DNA of 64,000 nt from Pelagibacterium lacus (GCF_003345525.1 NZ_QQNH01000008.1:1-64000); one strand, 5' to 3'. Positions 18,937 to 27,547 are shown, counted from the stretch's first letter. Numbers and translations are program-made. The notes: a model not told the origin generated them from the sequence alone.

Positions 18937-21270
18937 TCACCCCGCCCTCTCCCGCTTCAACCGCTCCATGACCATCAGCACCCGTTCCGGTGTCGCCGGC
19001 GCGTCCATGCGCGGGGCGATCGTGTAATCGGCCACGCTCGCCACCGCCATCGACAGCGCCTCGAACACCGACATGGCCAGCATGAAGGGCGGCTCGCCCA
19101 CCGCCTTGCTGCGCCGGATGGTCGGCGCCTTGTTCACCGACCATTCCGCCAGCCTCACGTTGAAGATTTTCGGCACGTCCGAGACCACGGGAATCTTGTA
19201 GGTCGAGGGCGCATGCGTACGCAACCGCCCCTCCCGGTCCCACCACAATTCTTCCGTGGTCAGCCACCCCATGCCCTGCACGAATCCGCCCTCGATCTGC
19301 CCGATATCGATGGCCGGATTGAGCGATTTGCCCACATCGTGCAGGATGTCGACGCGCTCCACCATATATTCGCCGGTGAGGCTGTCCACCACCACCTCCG
19401 AGCACGCCGCCCCATAGGCGAAATAAAAGAACGGCTGCCCCTTGCCCGCCGCCCGGTCCCAATGGATGTCCGGGGTCTTGTAGAACCCCGCCGCCGAAAG
19501 CTGCACCCGCGCCAGATAGGCCTGGTCGATGAAGTCGGCCCAGTCGAATCGCTGATTGCCCACCATCACGCAATTGGGCTCGAACGCGATGGCGTCCTTC
19601 GGCACCCCGAAGCGCTCCATGGCGAAAAGGATCAGCCGATCCTTGATCTGTTCGGCCGCATTGGCCGCCGCCATGCCGTTGAGGTCCGAGCCCGACGAGG
19701 CCGCCGTCGCCGAGGTGTTGGGCACCTTGCCGGTGGTCGTCGCGGTGATCTTCACCTTGTCGAGGTCGATCTGGAAGCAATCGGCCAGCACCTGCGCCAC
19801 CTTGACATAGAGCCCTTGCCCCATCTCCGTGCCGCCATGGTTGAGATGCACCGAGCCGTCGCGATAGACATGCACCAGCGCCCCGGCCTGGTTGAAGGCG
19901 GTCATCGTGAAGCTGATGCCGAATTTCACCGGCGTCAGCGCGATGCCGCGCTTGAGGGTCTTGGAACCCGTGTTGAACGCGACGATCTCCGCGCGCCGCC
20001 GGCGATAATCGGCGCCCGCCTCCAGCTCGTCGACCAGCCGGGCGATGATATTGTCCTTCACCGTCTGGTGATAGGGCGTCACGTTGCGGTCGCGCTCGCC
20101 ATAGAAATTGGCCTTGCGGATATCGAGCGGGTCCTTGCCCAGATGATAGGCGATGTCCTCGATCCAGCGCTCGCACCCCACCATGCCCTGCGGCCCGCCA
20201 AAGCCGCGAAACGCGGTGTTGGAAACCGTATTGGTCTTCAGCGGTTCCGAAACCAGCCGCACATTGGGGTAGTAATAGGCATTGTCCGCATGAAACAGCG
20301 CCCGGTCGGTCACCGGGCCTGAGAGATCGGCGGAAAACCCGCACCGCGCCGCGAACACCGCATCCACCGCCGCGATCCGGCCCTCATCGTCGAACCCCAC
20401 GTCGTAATCGACCACGAAATCGTGCCGCTTGCCGGTAGCGATCATGTCGTCGTCCCGGTCCGGACGGAGTTTCACCGCGCGACGGAAGCGCTTGGCCGCG
20501 ATGGCCGCCACCACGGCAAACAGATTCCCCTGCGTTTCCTTGCCGCCGAACCCGCCGCCCATGCGCCGCACCACGACATTGACCGCGTTGGACGGCACGC
20601 CCAGCGCGTGCCCCACCATGTGCTGTACTTCGCTCGGGTGCTGGGTCGAGGAATAGACGGTCACGTCCTCGTCCTCTCCCGGCACCGCCATGGCGATCTG
20701 GCCTTCGAGATAGAAATGGTCCTGCCCGCCCATGGCCATTGAGCCGGTGATCCGGTGCCGCGCCCCGGCCAGCCCCGCCGCCACGTCGCCGCGTTCGAGC
20801 TTCATGGGGTCCGTCACCACCGCGCCGCCTGCTTGCCGCGCCGCCGCCACGTCGAGCGCGAAGGGCAAGGGATCGTAGCGCACTTCCGCCAGCTTCGCCG
20901 CCCGCCGCGCCGCGTGCCGGCTGGTCGCCACCACAGCGAACAGCGGCTGGCCGTGGAATTCGACCCGTTTTTCGACGAAGATCGGCTCGTCATGCTTGCC
21001 GGGCTGGGAGATGTCGTTATGCCCCGGCACATCCGCCGCCGTCAGAACCCCCACCACCCCCGGCGCCCTAGCGACGGCCTCGAGGTCCAGCGCCACGATC
21101 TCCCCATGCGCGACATCCGATAGGCCCAGATAGGCATGCAGCGTACCTGCCAGCTCGGGCATGTCGTCGATATACTCAGCCGTGCCCGCCACATGCTTGT
21201 GCCCGGAATCATGCTGCTGCGCCCCATGCACCCCGCCCCTGATCCCCACTCTCCCATCCAGCGCCGTCAT
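18937..21270 (-). CDS. xdhB: Xanthine dehydrogenase molybdopterin-binding subunit
   Basis: Catalytic subunit oxidising hypoxanthine to xanthine and xanthine to urate. 777 residues, normal for the bacterial large subunit. Cofactor and active-site motifs visible: GGGFGGKETQ, AFRGFGGPQG, and the catalytic Glu in SKAVGEPPFML near the C-terminus. AGGAAGG lies 8 nt before the ATG at 21270. Works as a complex with XdhA (FAD and FeS) and needs XdhC for cofactor insertion. A 305-nt gap holding repeats separates it from xdhA. Confidence 0.95.
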   Translation of the reverse strand: MTALDGRVGIRGGVHGAQQHDSGHKHVAGTAEYIDDMPELAGTLHAYLGLSDVAHGEIVALDLEAVARAPGVVGVLTAADVPGHNDISQPGKHDEPIFVEKRVEFHGQPLFAVVATSRHAARRAAKLAEVRYDPLPFALDVAAARQAGGAVVTDPMKLERGDVAAGLAGARHRITGSMAMGGQDHFYLEGQIAMAVPGEDEDVTVYSSTQHPSEVQHMVGHALGVPSNAVNVVVRRMGGGFGGKETQGNLFAVVAAIAAKRFRRAVKLRPDRDDDMIATGKRHDFVVDYDVGFDDEGRIAAVDAVFAARCGFSADLSGPVTDRALFHADNAYYYPNVRLVSEPLKTNTVSNTAFRGFGGPQGMVGCERWIEDIAYHLGKDPLDIRKANFYGERDRNVTPYHQTVKDNIIARLVDELEAGADYRRRRAEIVAFNTGSKTLKRGIALTPVKFGISFTMTAFNQAGALVHVYRDGSVHLNHGGTEMGQGLYVKVAQVLADCFQIDLDKVKITATTTGKVPNTSATAASSGSDLNGMAAANAAEQIKDRLILFAMERFGVPKDAIAFEPNCVMVGNQRFDWADFIDQAYLARVQLSAAGFYKTPDIHWDRAAGKGQPFFYFAYGAACSEVVVDSLTGEYMVERVDILHDVGKSLNPAIDIGQIEGGFVQGMGWLTTEELWWDREGRLRTHAPSTYKIPVVSDVPKIFNVRLAEWSVNKAPTIRRSKAVGEPPFMLAMSVFEALSMAVASVADYTIAPRMDAPATPERVLMVMERLKRERAG

Positions 21271-21314
21271 CGCACACCTTCCTCATTCCCACGGCCAACC
21301 GCCCCGCGCTCTTT

Positions 21315-21348
21315 CCCTCCCCTTGAGGGGGAGGGATTAAGGGTGGGG
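21315..21348. repeat. Second type of short palindromic repeat
   Basis: CCCTCCCC at 21315-21322 pairs with GGGGAGGG across TTGA-type loop sequence and is followed by ATTAAGGGTGGGG. This GC-rich hairpin resembles another common intergenic repeat of rhizobial genomes and differs from the CTTCTCCC family next to it. Confidence 0.6.
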
Positions 21349-21393
21349 TGGAGCCACAAACACCATCACCCGCTTTTCCACCTGCTGCCGCCT

Positions 21394-21536
21394 CAGCGCC
21401 CCCCTCATCCGCCCCTTCGGGGCACCTTCTCCCACCAGGGGAGAAGGAAATCGGGGGCCTCTCACCGTAACGCCCGCCTAACGAGCCCCCTTCTCCCCTG
21501 GTGGGAGAAGGGGCGGGGATGAGGGGGGCGCAGCGC
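21394..21536. repeat. Composite palindromic repeat, inverted pair between xdhB and xdhA
   Basis: A reverse unit (21394-21447) and a shortened forward unit (21490-21536) of the CTTCTCCC family face each other around about 42 nt. With the hairpin at 21315 they fill the gene-free stretch 21271-21575. Hairpins inside the xdhA-xdhB message could alter the ratio of the subunits, but that is inference. Confidence 0.8.
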
Positions 21537-21575
21537 CGGCCGAACTAACCCGCCCTCCGTGTTCCATCCGCCTCC

Positions 21576-23042
21576 TCATCCACCTTCCGCCATCTCATGC
21601 CGCACGATGCGGCTCGGTCCCTCCACGCTCTCAATATAAAACCGCTTCAACAAATTCTTCGCCGCCAGCATCCGGTACTCGGCGCTGGCCCGCCAATCGC
21701 TCAGCGGCTGGAAATCCTCCCCGAAGCGCTCCATTGCCATTTCGACGCTCTCCAGCGTCCAAGGCCGCCCCACCAGCGCCGCCTCCACCGCCCCCGCCCG
21801 CTTGGGCGTCGCCGCCATGCCGCCATAGGCGATCACCGCCTCGGCTACCGCCCCATCGGCCAACCGCACCCGGAAGGCGCCCAGCGTCGCCGTGATGTCC
21901 TCGTCCCGGCGCTTGGTCACCTTGTAGACGCCGAACAAGTCCTCTGGCCCCGGCAGCGGCACCGCAACCGATTCCACGAACTCGCCCTTCTCGCGGTCCT
22001 GCTTGCCATAGGCGATGAAGAAATCCTCCAGCCGCACCACCCGGCGCGCGCCGCCCTTGCGCAGGGTGATTTCGGCCCCCAGCGCGATCAGCGGCGGCGG
22101 GGTGTCGCCGATCGGCGAGCCATTGGCGATATTGCCGCCAATGGTCCCCATGGCCCGCACCTGCGCCCCGCCGATCCGGTTGAACAATTCGCCCATTTGC
22201 GGGATATGCGCCGCGATCGTCTCGAAGGCCCGGCGATAGCTCACCCCCGCTCCGAAGACGATCCGCCCATCCGCGACGGCGATCTCCTCCAAGAGGTGCC
22301 CGACCAGCACCACCGGCGCGATGTCGCGCATGAATTTGGTGACCCACAGCCCCACATCGGTGGCCCCGGCGACGATGGTCGCCTCCGGCATTTCTTCGAG
22401 CACCGCGGCGAGATCGTCCACATCGGCCGGGACGATGCTCAAGCCCCGCTCCCCCGCGACGACGACCCGTCGCCCGTCGCAGAGGGCGTCGAGCCGGGCG
22501 GCCATCGCCGCCCGCCCTGCATTGAGCGCATCCTCGGAGGCGCTGCCATATCGCGATGCTGCCTGCGCCGCGCGCACGATGGGCGCATAGCCGGTGCAGC
22601 GGCAGAGATTGCCCTGCAAAGCCGTTTCGATCTCGGCGACGCTCGGATCGGGCCGGGTCAGCCACAGGGCGTAAAGGCTCATCACGAAGCCCGGCGTGCA
22701 GAAGCCGCACTGGCTGCCATGGGTGTCGACCATGGCCTGCTGCACCGGATGCAGCGCCCCATCCCGCCCCTTGAGGTGCTCGATGCTCACCACATGCGCA
22801 CCATCGAGCATCGACACCAGCACAATGCAGGCATTTGCCGGCGCATAACGCACATTATCATCGCTTTTTCGCCCGATGAGGACGGTACAGGCGCCGCAAT
22901 CGCCCTCCGCGCACCCCTCCTTGGTACCGCGCAGGGCACGGTCGAGCCGCAGGAAGTCGAGCAGGGTCCGATCAGGCTCCAGCCGGTCCAGCTCGACCAG
23001 ATTATCGTTGAGATAGAAGCGGATGGCGCGACGCGGTTCCAC
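21576..23042 (-). CDS. xdhA: Xanthine dehydrogenase small subunit (2Fe-2S and FAD)
   Basis: Electron-transfer subunit of 488 residues. The N-terminal plant-type ferredoxin has GCAEGDCGACTVLIG, and the second 2Fe-2S domain has GFCTPGFVMSLYAL and GNLCRCTGYAPI. The FAD-binding domain follows from about residue 190 (ATIVAGATDVGLWV, IGGNIANGSPIGD). The open frame extends to 23258, but the GTG at 23042 has GGGAG 6 nt upstream, directly follows the uraH stop, and gives the family start (IRFYLNDNLVEL). Pairs with XdhB. Confidence 0.94.
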   Translation of the reverse strand: MEPRRAIRFYLNDNLVELDRLEPDRTLLDFLRLDRALRGTKEGCAEGDCGACTVLIGRKSDDNVRYAPANACIVLVSMLDGAHVVSIEHLKGRDGALHPVQQAMVDTHGSQCGFCTPGFVMSLYALWLTRPDPSVAEIETALQGNLCRCTGYAPIVRAAQAASRYGSASEDALNAGRAAMAARLDALCDGRRVVVAGERGLSIVPADVDDLAAVLEEMPEATIVAGATDVGLWVTKFMRDIAPVVLVGHLLEEIAVADGRIVFGAGVSYRRAFETIAAHIPQMGELFNRIGGAQVRAMGTIGGNIANGSPIGDTPPPLIALGAEITLRKGGARRVVRLEDFFIAYGKQDREKGEFVESVAVPLPGPEDLFGVYKVTKRRDEDITATLGAFRVRLADGAVAEAVIAYGGMAATPKRAGAVEAALVGRPWTLESVEMAMERFGEDFQPLSDWRASAEYRMLAAKNLLKRFYIESVEGPSRIVRHEMAEGG

Positions 23043-23044
23043 GC

Positions 23045-23401
23045 TCAGCTCCCGCGATAGGTGGAATAGCCATAGGGGGAGACGAGGAGCGGCACATGAT
23101 AATGCGCCCCGGCGTCGTCTACCCGGAAATCCACCGCCACCACATCGAGGAAACTCACCCGCAAGCCGTTGATCTTGCTGTAATAATCCCCCACGTGAAA
23201 GCCGAGCCGATACGCCCCTTGCCGCAGCGCACTCCCAGCCAGCAGCGGCCCGTCGCACCGCCCGTCCGCATTGGTCACCACCGATGTTTCCAGCACCGCC
23301 TCCCCCCCTTCGACGCGGAAGAGATCGATGGTCATCCCCCGCGCCGGGTGCCCGTTCGCGGTATCCAGAACATGGGTGGTCAGCCGTCCGGTATCAGTCA
23401 T
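23045..23401 (-). CDS. uraH: 5-hydroxyisourate hydrolase (transthyretin-like)
   Basis: Hydrolyses 5-hydroxyisourate, the product of PuuD, to OHCU. The 118 residues from ATG 23401 are the usual size. Family motifs are the N-terminal LTTHVLDTANGHPARGM and the C-terminal YHVPLLVSPYGYSTYRGS, which includes the signature tetrapeptide YRGS. Other starts at 23413 and 23473 are possible but lack a better ribosome site. First gene of the minus-strand xdh set and divergent from the puuE-uraD fusion that performs the next steps; a palindrome lies between them. Confidence 0.93.
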   Translation of the reverse strand: MTDTGRLTTHVLDTANGHPARGMTIDLFRVEGGEAVLETSVVTNADGRCDGPLLAGSALRQGAYRLGFHVGDYYSKINGLRVSFLDVVAVDFRVDDAGAHYHVPLLVSPYGYSTYRGS

Positions 23402-23473
23402 CACAGGTTCCATGCGCCAATGGTTCGCCCGACTATCAACCCAAAAAATCCCCCGGGAAAGGGGCAAAACCAA

Positions 23474-23499
23474 AATTTTTTACCATATGGTCGAAAATT
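23474..23499. promoter_or_regulatory. 26-bp near-palindrome in the divergent uraH / puuE-uraD promoter region
   Basis: The core ACCATATGGT (23482-23491) is perfect and the symmetry extends to 26 bp with 11 of 13 positions matched, framed by T- and A-runs. It lies 73 nt from the uraH start and 50 nt from the puuE-uraD start. The core fits the E. coli RutR consensus TTGACCA-NN-TGGTCAA at 12 of 14 defined positions. It is probably an operator for a TetR-type or similar regulator of purine breakdown, but the regulator gene is not in the window. Confidence 0.6.
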
Positions 23500-23549
23500 A
23501 ACGGCTACACTGCGACTGACGTTTTTCACCCCGCTCACTGGAGCCTCTC

Positions 23550-24968
23550 ATGCGTTATCCCCGCAACTTCGCCGGTTACGGCGCCCGGCCGCCCCATGCC
23601 GCCTGGCCCGGCGACGCCCATGTCGCGGTCCAGTTCGTGCTCAATTATGAGGAAGGCGGGGAGAACAACATCCTGCATGGCGACGCGGCCTCGGAGGCCT
23701 TTCTCGCCGATGTGGTGGGGACGTCCCCCTGGCCAGGGGCGCGGCACTGGAACATTGAATCCATGTATGACTACGGCGCCCGCGCCGGGTTCTGGCGCCT
23801 GCATCGCCTGTTCACCGAGCGGCAATTGCCGCTCACCGTCTATGGCGTCGCCACCGCCCTGATGCGCGCGCCCGAACAGGTAGAGGCCATGCAGAGCGCC
23901 GGCTGGGAGATCGCCAGCCATGGGCTGAAATGGGTCGAGCACAAGGACATGCCGCGCGCGGAGGAGGCCGCCCAGATCGCCGAGGCCATCCGGCTCCACG
24001 CCGTGGCCACCGGCACGCGTCCGCGCGGCTGGTACACCGGACGCTGCTCGGTCAACACGGTCGATCTCGTGTCCGAGGCCGGAGATTTCGCATATATTTC
24101 CGACACCTATGACGACGACCTGCCCTATTGGCGTGTCCACGACGCCAAGCCCCAGCTCATCATCCCCTATACGCTGACCAATAACGACATGCGCTTCGTC
24201 ACCGCCTCGGGCTTTGCCAATGGCGAAGAGTTCTACCAGTCGCTGAAGGATAGTTTCGATTGCCTCTACCGCGAAGGTGAGGCCGGGGCGCCCAAGATGA
24301 TGTCGGTCGGCCTGCACTGCCGCCTGGCCGGCCAACCCGCCCGCTTCGAGGGCCTCAAGCGCTTCATCGACTACATTTCGGACTTCGACAGGGTCTGGGT
24401 GGCCCGCCGCATCGACATCGCCGAGCACTGGGCCGCCCACCACCCCTATGTCGCGCCCAAATTCGTCCCCTCGCGGATGGATGCCGAAACCTTCATGGCC
24501 CATTTTGGCGGCATTTACGAGCATTCGCCCTTCATCGCCCAACGCGCCTTCGAGGCCGAATTGGGGCCGGCCAACGACACCCCGATCGGCATCCACACCG
24601 CCCTGCGCCACCAGTTCCGCCTGGCCAGCCCCGACGAACGCCTGGGCGTTCTCAACGCCCATCCCGACCTCGCCGGAAAGCTCGCCGCCGCCAGGCGCCT
24701 CACCGCCGAATCCACCGCCGAACAGGCCTCGGCCGGCCTCGACGCCCTCACCGATGACGAACGCCGGGCCTTCACCGATCTCAACACGCGCTATGTGGAA
24801 CGGTTCGGCTTCCCCTTCATCATCGCCGTCCGCGACAACACCAAGGCCGCGATCCTCGACGCCTTCCGCACCCGCATCGAAAACGACCGCGATACCGAAT
24901 TCGCTACGGCCTGCGCCCAGGTCGAGCGCATCGCGCAATTGCGCATCGAGGCGCTTTATGCCGGCTGA
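23550..24968 (+). CDS. puuE: Bifunctional allantoinase (PuuE type) / OHCU decarboxylase
   Basis: Fusion of 472 residues. Residues 1 to about 305 are a polysaccharide-deacetylase-like, metal-independent allantoinase (RYPRNFAGYGARPPHAAWPG, FVLNYEEGGEN, IASHGLKWVEH). From Met310 onward comes a 2-oxo-4-hydroxy-4-carboxy-5-ureidoimidazoline decarboxylase (MDAETFMAHFGGIYEHSPFI) with the catalytic His371 in NAHPDLAGKLA. The C-terminal half turns OHCU into S-allantoin and the N-terminal half opens allantoin to allantoate, so the protein joins two consecutive steps in reverse order. Such fusions are known in related bacteria. It overlaps the end of the convergent AHSA1 gene by 13 nt. Confidence 0.92.
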   Translation: MRYPRNFAGYGARPPHAAWPGDAHVAVQFVLNYEEGGENNILHGDAASEAFLADVVGTSPWPGARHWNIESMYDYGARAGFWRLHRLFTERQLPLTVYGVATALMRAPEQVEAMQSAGWEIASHGLKWVEHKDMPRAEEAAQIAEAIRLHAVATGTRPRGWYTGRCSVNTVDLVSEAGDFAYISDTYDDDLPYWRVHDAKPQLIIPYTLTNNDMRFVTASGFANGEEFYQSLKDSFDCLYREGEAGAPKMMSVGLHCRLAGQPARFEGLKRFIDYISDFDRVWVARRIDIAEHWAAHHPYVAPKFVPSRMDAETFMAHFGGIYEHSPFIAQRAFEAELGPANDTPIGIHTALRHQFRLASPDERLGVLNAHPDLAGKLAAARRLTAESTAEQASAGLDALTDDERRAFTDLNTRYVERFGFPFIIAVRDNTKAAILDAFRTRIENDRDTEFATACAQVERIAQLRIEALYAG

Positions 24969-25411
24969 CCACGCGTTTCCTCGATTGCCCTGAGCATCCC
25001 GCTCCATGCCTTGGCGGTGGGTTCGATATAGTCCGCCCATTCCACACTCATTTCATGGCTCATGGTGGCGACGCATCCTCCCGCCGTCGGAGTGATCGAG
25101 AGGGTCACGGTGGACGCATCTTCCACCTCCTCTTGGACGCTGGTGAACCAGGTAAAGACCAGAAGCCGGGGACGGTCGAGCACGCGATAATACCCCCATG
25201 CCTCGGATTCTTCCCCGCCCCGGATATCGGCGAACACGAAGCGTCCACCAACTTTCGGGTCGATCTCGATTCGCGTCACCCTGGCCGAAGCATCGCGTTC
25301 CTTGAGGTTGCGATCTCCCCAGATGCGCACTGCCTCGGGGTCGAGCCACGCATCATAGACCTGCTCCGGGGTCAGCGTCGCAAACTCATGCCGGGCCACG
25401 GCCGTAACCAT
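24956..25411 (-). CDS. SRPBCC (AHSA1-like) protein
   Basis: 151 residues from the ATG at 25411, preceded by AGGTGA about 5 nt upstream. Bet v1/AHSA1 fold features: ARHEFATLTPEQVYDAWLDPE at the start, VGGRFVFADIRGG in the middle and a C-terminal helix with WADYIEPTAKAWSGML. These small hydrophobic-ligand proteins often pair with ArsR regulators; no substrate is known. It lies 5 nt after the paralogous gene at 25417 and is convergent with puuE-uraD. The open frame continues upstream to 25747, but that part is a shadow of the neighbour. Confidence 0.75.
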   Translation of the reverse strand: MVTAVARHEFATLTPEQVYDAWLDPEAVRIWGDRNLKERDASARVTRIEIDPKVGGRFVFADIRGGEESEAWGYYRVLDRPRLLVFTWFTSVQEEVEDASTVTLSITPTAGGCVATMSHEMSVEWADYIEPTAKAWSGMLRAIEETRGQPA

Positions 25412-25416
25412 GCCGG

Positions 25417-25890
25417 TCACCTGTAGAACCCCTCGCGCAGAGTGATGCCGTGCTCGAGATAGACCTTCATCGCTGCCAGCATGCCGGTCCAGCCCTCGCA
25501 ATTGCCATAGGAGGATTTCAGCCCGGCCTCCGTCTCCTTCCACCCTTCCTCGGTGATTGAAACCAGGGTGCGCGTATTGCCGTCGAGCGGCTCGAAGGTC
25601 AGGGTGACCGTGGTCTTGTAGCCCGATGGCGTCGCCGTGTCGGCGCTCTCGCCCTCGGCCGCATCCCAGCGAAGCACGATGCGCCTGTCCTGCTCCACCT
25701 CGACCACCTCGACCGGAAATGCGCCCGGAAAATCGTGGAAGTCCCACGTCACCACCGCGCCCGTCTCCAGCCGCCCCTGCGCGCCGCCAGTGGTGAAATA
25801 GCCCGAAAGCTGTTTCGGATCGGCCACCGCCTCGAACACCTCATGCACCGGCTTGGATATCCGCCCCGACACCGTGAACTTGAAGTCCAT
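25417..25890 (-). CDS. SRPBCC (AHSA1-like) protein
   Basis: 157 residues, Bet v1/AHSA1 fold (FKFTVSGRISKPVHEVFEAV, GAVVTWDFHDFPGAF, EEGWKETEAGLKSSYGNCEG). AGGAG lies 6 nt before the ATG. It is divergent from the ArsR gene at 25942 and first in a two-gene unit with its paralogue at 24956. The ArsR-AHSA1 pairing is common and usually means the regulator controls these genes; the ligand is unknown. Confidence 0.8.
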   Translation of the reverse strand: MDFKFTVSGRISKPVHEVFEAVADPKQLSGYFTTGGAQGRLETGAVVTWDFHDFPGAFPVEVVEVEQDRRIVLRWDAAEGESADTATPSGYKTTVTLTFEPLDGNTRTLVSITEEGWKETEAGLKSSYGNCEGWTGMLAAMKVYLEHGITLREGFYR

Positions 25891-25923
25891 GTCGCTCTCC
25901 TTCCGCTTGCTATGCGCTCCATT

Positions 25924-25943
25924 ATGTTATAAAAACATAACAT
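25924..25943. promoter_or_regulatory. Perfect 20-bp inverted repeat covering the arsR-type start codon
   Basis: ATGTTAT (25924-25930) and ATAACAT (25937-25943) are perfect arms around six bases. The right arm runs into the ATG at 25942, and there is no Shine-Dalgarno sequence before that ATG. It sits in the 51-nt divergent gap, so a bound regulator would block both genes. The missing ribosome site suggests a leaderless transcript. Confidence 0.7.
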
Positions 25944-26247
25944 GTCAAGCAGCGATGATTCGGACAGGATTTTCAAGGCATTGGCCGATAGCCGCCGCCG
26001 CGCCATGCTTGATGCCCTCAAGGATGAGCCGAAAACCACCGGCCAGCTGGTGGCACTGTTCCCCGATATCGACCGATGCACGGTCATGCAGCATATGCGC
26101 GTTCTGGAACGGGCCGGGCTGATCATTGCCCGCAAGCAGGGCCGCGAGCGCTGGAACCATCTCAACGCCCTGCCCATCAAGCAGATCCACGATCGCTGGA
26201 TCGGCGACTATGCCCGCAACGCGGTGAGCCTCATGGCCCGGCTTTAA
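25942..26247 (+). CDS. ArsR-family transcriptional regulator
   Basis: 101-residue winged-helix protein (RIFKALADSRRRAMLDALKD, then TVMQHMRVLERAGLIIARKQ as recognition helix and wing). The cysteine pattern of metal sensors is absent; only one Cys is present, within DRCTVMQH, so it is more likely a member of the ArsR subgroup that pairs with AHSA1 genes. It is divergent from the two AHSA1 genes. Its TAA stop overlaps the stop of the convergent monooxygenase gene within TTAA (26244-26247). Confidence 0.85.
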   Translation: MSSSDDSDRIFKALADSRRRAMLDALKDEPKTTGQLVALFPDIDRCTVMQHMRVLERAGLIIARKQGRERWNHLNALPIKQIHDRWIGDYARNAVSLMARL

Positions 26248-26537
26248 AGCCCGATGCCGCCCACCGGCTCGGTCTCGAAGCGGTTGTCGAATCCGGCGAT
26301 CAGCGGCCGCGCCCGGGCGATGGCATCCTGCACCGCGATCAGGTCCAGCGATGCCTTGTGGCTTTCGGACGTATCCCACACCTCGGTCACCCAGATGCCG
26401 TCCGGATGCTCGACGCATCGCGCGATGACATAGCTCAGGCACCCGGGCATTCGCTGCGTCGCGCTGTCCCTGAGGATGGTCATCAACTCCTCGCGCCGCC
26501 CTTCGGCCGCGATCATCCGTCCGATCAGTCCATACAT
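26244..26537 (-). CDS. Antibiotic-biosynthesis-monooxygenase (ABM) domain protein
   Basis: 97 residues, a dimeric ferredoxin-like fold of the ABM/quinol monooxygenase type (MYGLIGRMIAAEGRREELM, PGCLSYVIARCVEHPDGIWV, EVWDTSESHKASL). Such proteins oxidise quinols or act on reactive carbonyls, but the substrate cannot be told. The ATG at 26537 has GGAG 7 nt upstream; the longer frame to 26576 lacks one. Convergent with, and sharing stop bases with, the ArsR gene. Confidence 0.8.
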   Translation of the reverse strand: MYGLIGRMIAAEGRREELMTILRDSATQRMPGCLSYVIARCVEHPDGIWVTEVWDTSESHKASLDLIAVQDAIARARPLIAGFDNRFETEPVGGIGL

Positions 26538-26674
26538 GTCTGTCTCCTCTGGTTCGACTCGGAGTGTTTTCTGCACTCCTCGGCCGCCCTTGTCGAATCG
26601 ATACGGACCGGACCGCGATGGTTGACTTCGCCCCCGCCCGGCGGCACAACCCGGCGTCGAACCGGAACCATGCC

Positions 26675-27544
26675 ATGCCCCAGGACCAGATATCCACCCC
26701 GCTCACCAAGGATCAGGCCTATGCCCTGGTCGATGCCGTCATGGACCGCGACGACCTGGCGCTCACCGCCTCGGCCCATGAAAACGAGGAGACCGGAGAG
26801 TGGGTGTTCCAGGCCACCTGCGACAGCCCGCCCGATCTCGAGGCTTTCGCCGCCCTCGCCCGCCAAACGCTCGGCGGCGACGTCGCCTTCGACGTCAGCT
26901 CCATCGACGAGGATATCGATTGGGTGTCCCGCTCGCTGGATGGCCTCAAGCCCGTCACCGCCGGCGGCTTCTACGTCTATGGCAGCCACGAGACCGCGCC
27001 GCCCCCCGAAGGCCTCATCCCCATCCATATCGACGCCGCCCAGGCCTTTGGCACCGGACACCACGAGACGACCACCGGCTGTCTCGAAGCGATCAGCATG
27101 GTGCTCGGGCGCAAGCTCCCCATGCGCCCCATCGATGTGGGGACCGGCACCGGCATCCTGGCCATCGCCGTCGCCAAGGCGCGCAAGGTCCCCGTCATCG
27201 CCTCCGATATCGACCCCCTGGCCGTACGCATCGCGCGCGAGAACGCCCTGACCAACGGCGTGGGCCATCTGATCGTGGATGTGGACGCCGACGGGCTCGA
27301 CCACATGACCATCGCGGGCAACGCCCCCTATGACCTGATCATCGCCAATATTTTGGCCGGCCCGCTGATTGCCCTCGCTCCCGATCTCGGCCGCATCGGC
27401 GAAACGGGCGCGGCGATCATCCTGTCGGGCCTGCTCGATACCCAGGCGGACAAGGTCATCGCCGCCTATGCCGCCGAAGGCATGGAATTGCGCGATCGGG
27501 TCGAGCGCAGGCAATGGACCACTTTGGTCCTGGAAAGGGCGTGA
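26675..27544 (+). CDS. prmA: Ribosomal protein L11 methyltransferase
   Basis: SAM-dependent enzyme that trimethylates L11. From the ATG at 26675 the 289 residues match the family (about 290). An N-terminal substrate domain is followed by the methyltransferase domain with FGTGHHETTTGCL, the SAM motif IDVGTGTGILAIAVAK, and the NILAGPL motif near the active site. The frame is open to 26564, and ATG 26618 is an alternative, but neither start has a strong ribosome site. It stands alone, with a stem-loop after the stop. Confidence 0.92.
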   Translation: MPQDQISTPLTKDQAYALVDAVMDRDDLALTASAHENEETGEWVFQATCDSPPDLEAFAALARQTLGGDVAFDVSSIDEDIDWVSRSLDGLKPVTAGGFYVYGSHETAPPPEGLIPIHIDAAQAFGTGHHETTTGCLEAISMVLGRKLPMRPIDVGTGTGILAIAVAKARKVPVIASDIDPLAVRIARENALTNGVGHLIVDVDADGLDHMTIAGNAPYDLIIANILAGPLIALAPDLGRIGETGAAIILSGLLDTQADKVIAAYAAEGMELRDRVERRQWTTLVLERA

Positions 27545-27547
27545 AAA

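Noticed and set aside
18500-20344. A minus-strand frame of 614 codons overlapping xdhB and running into the repeats
   Set aside because: Another reading frame of xdhB; Gly/Arg-rich without motifs, while the xdhB frame has all active-site motifs.
25412-25747. The 5' part of the open frame 24956-25747 as an N-terminal extension of the AHSA1 gene
   Set aside because: The extension is Gly/Arg/His-rich and coincides with the paralogous gene in another frame; the ATG at 25411 has its own ribosome site.
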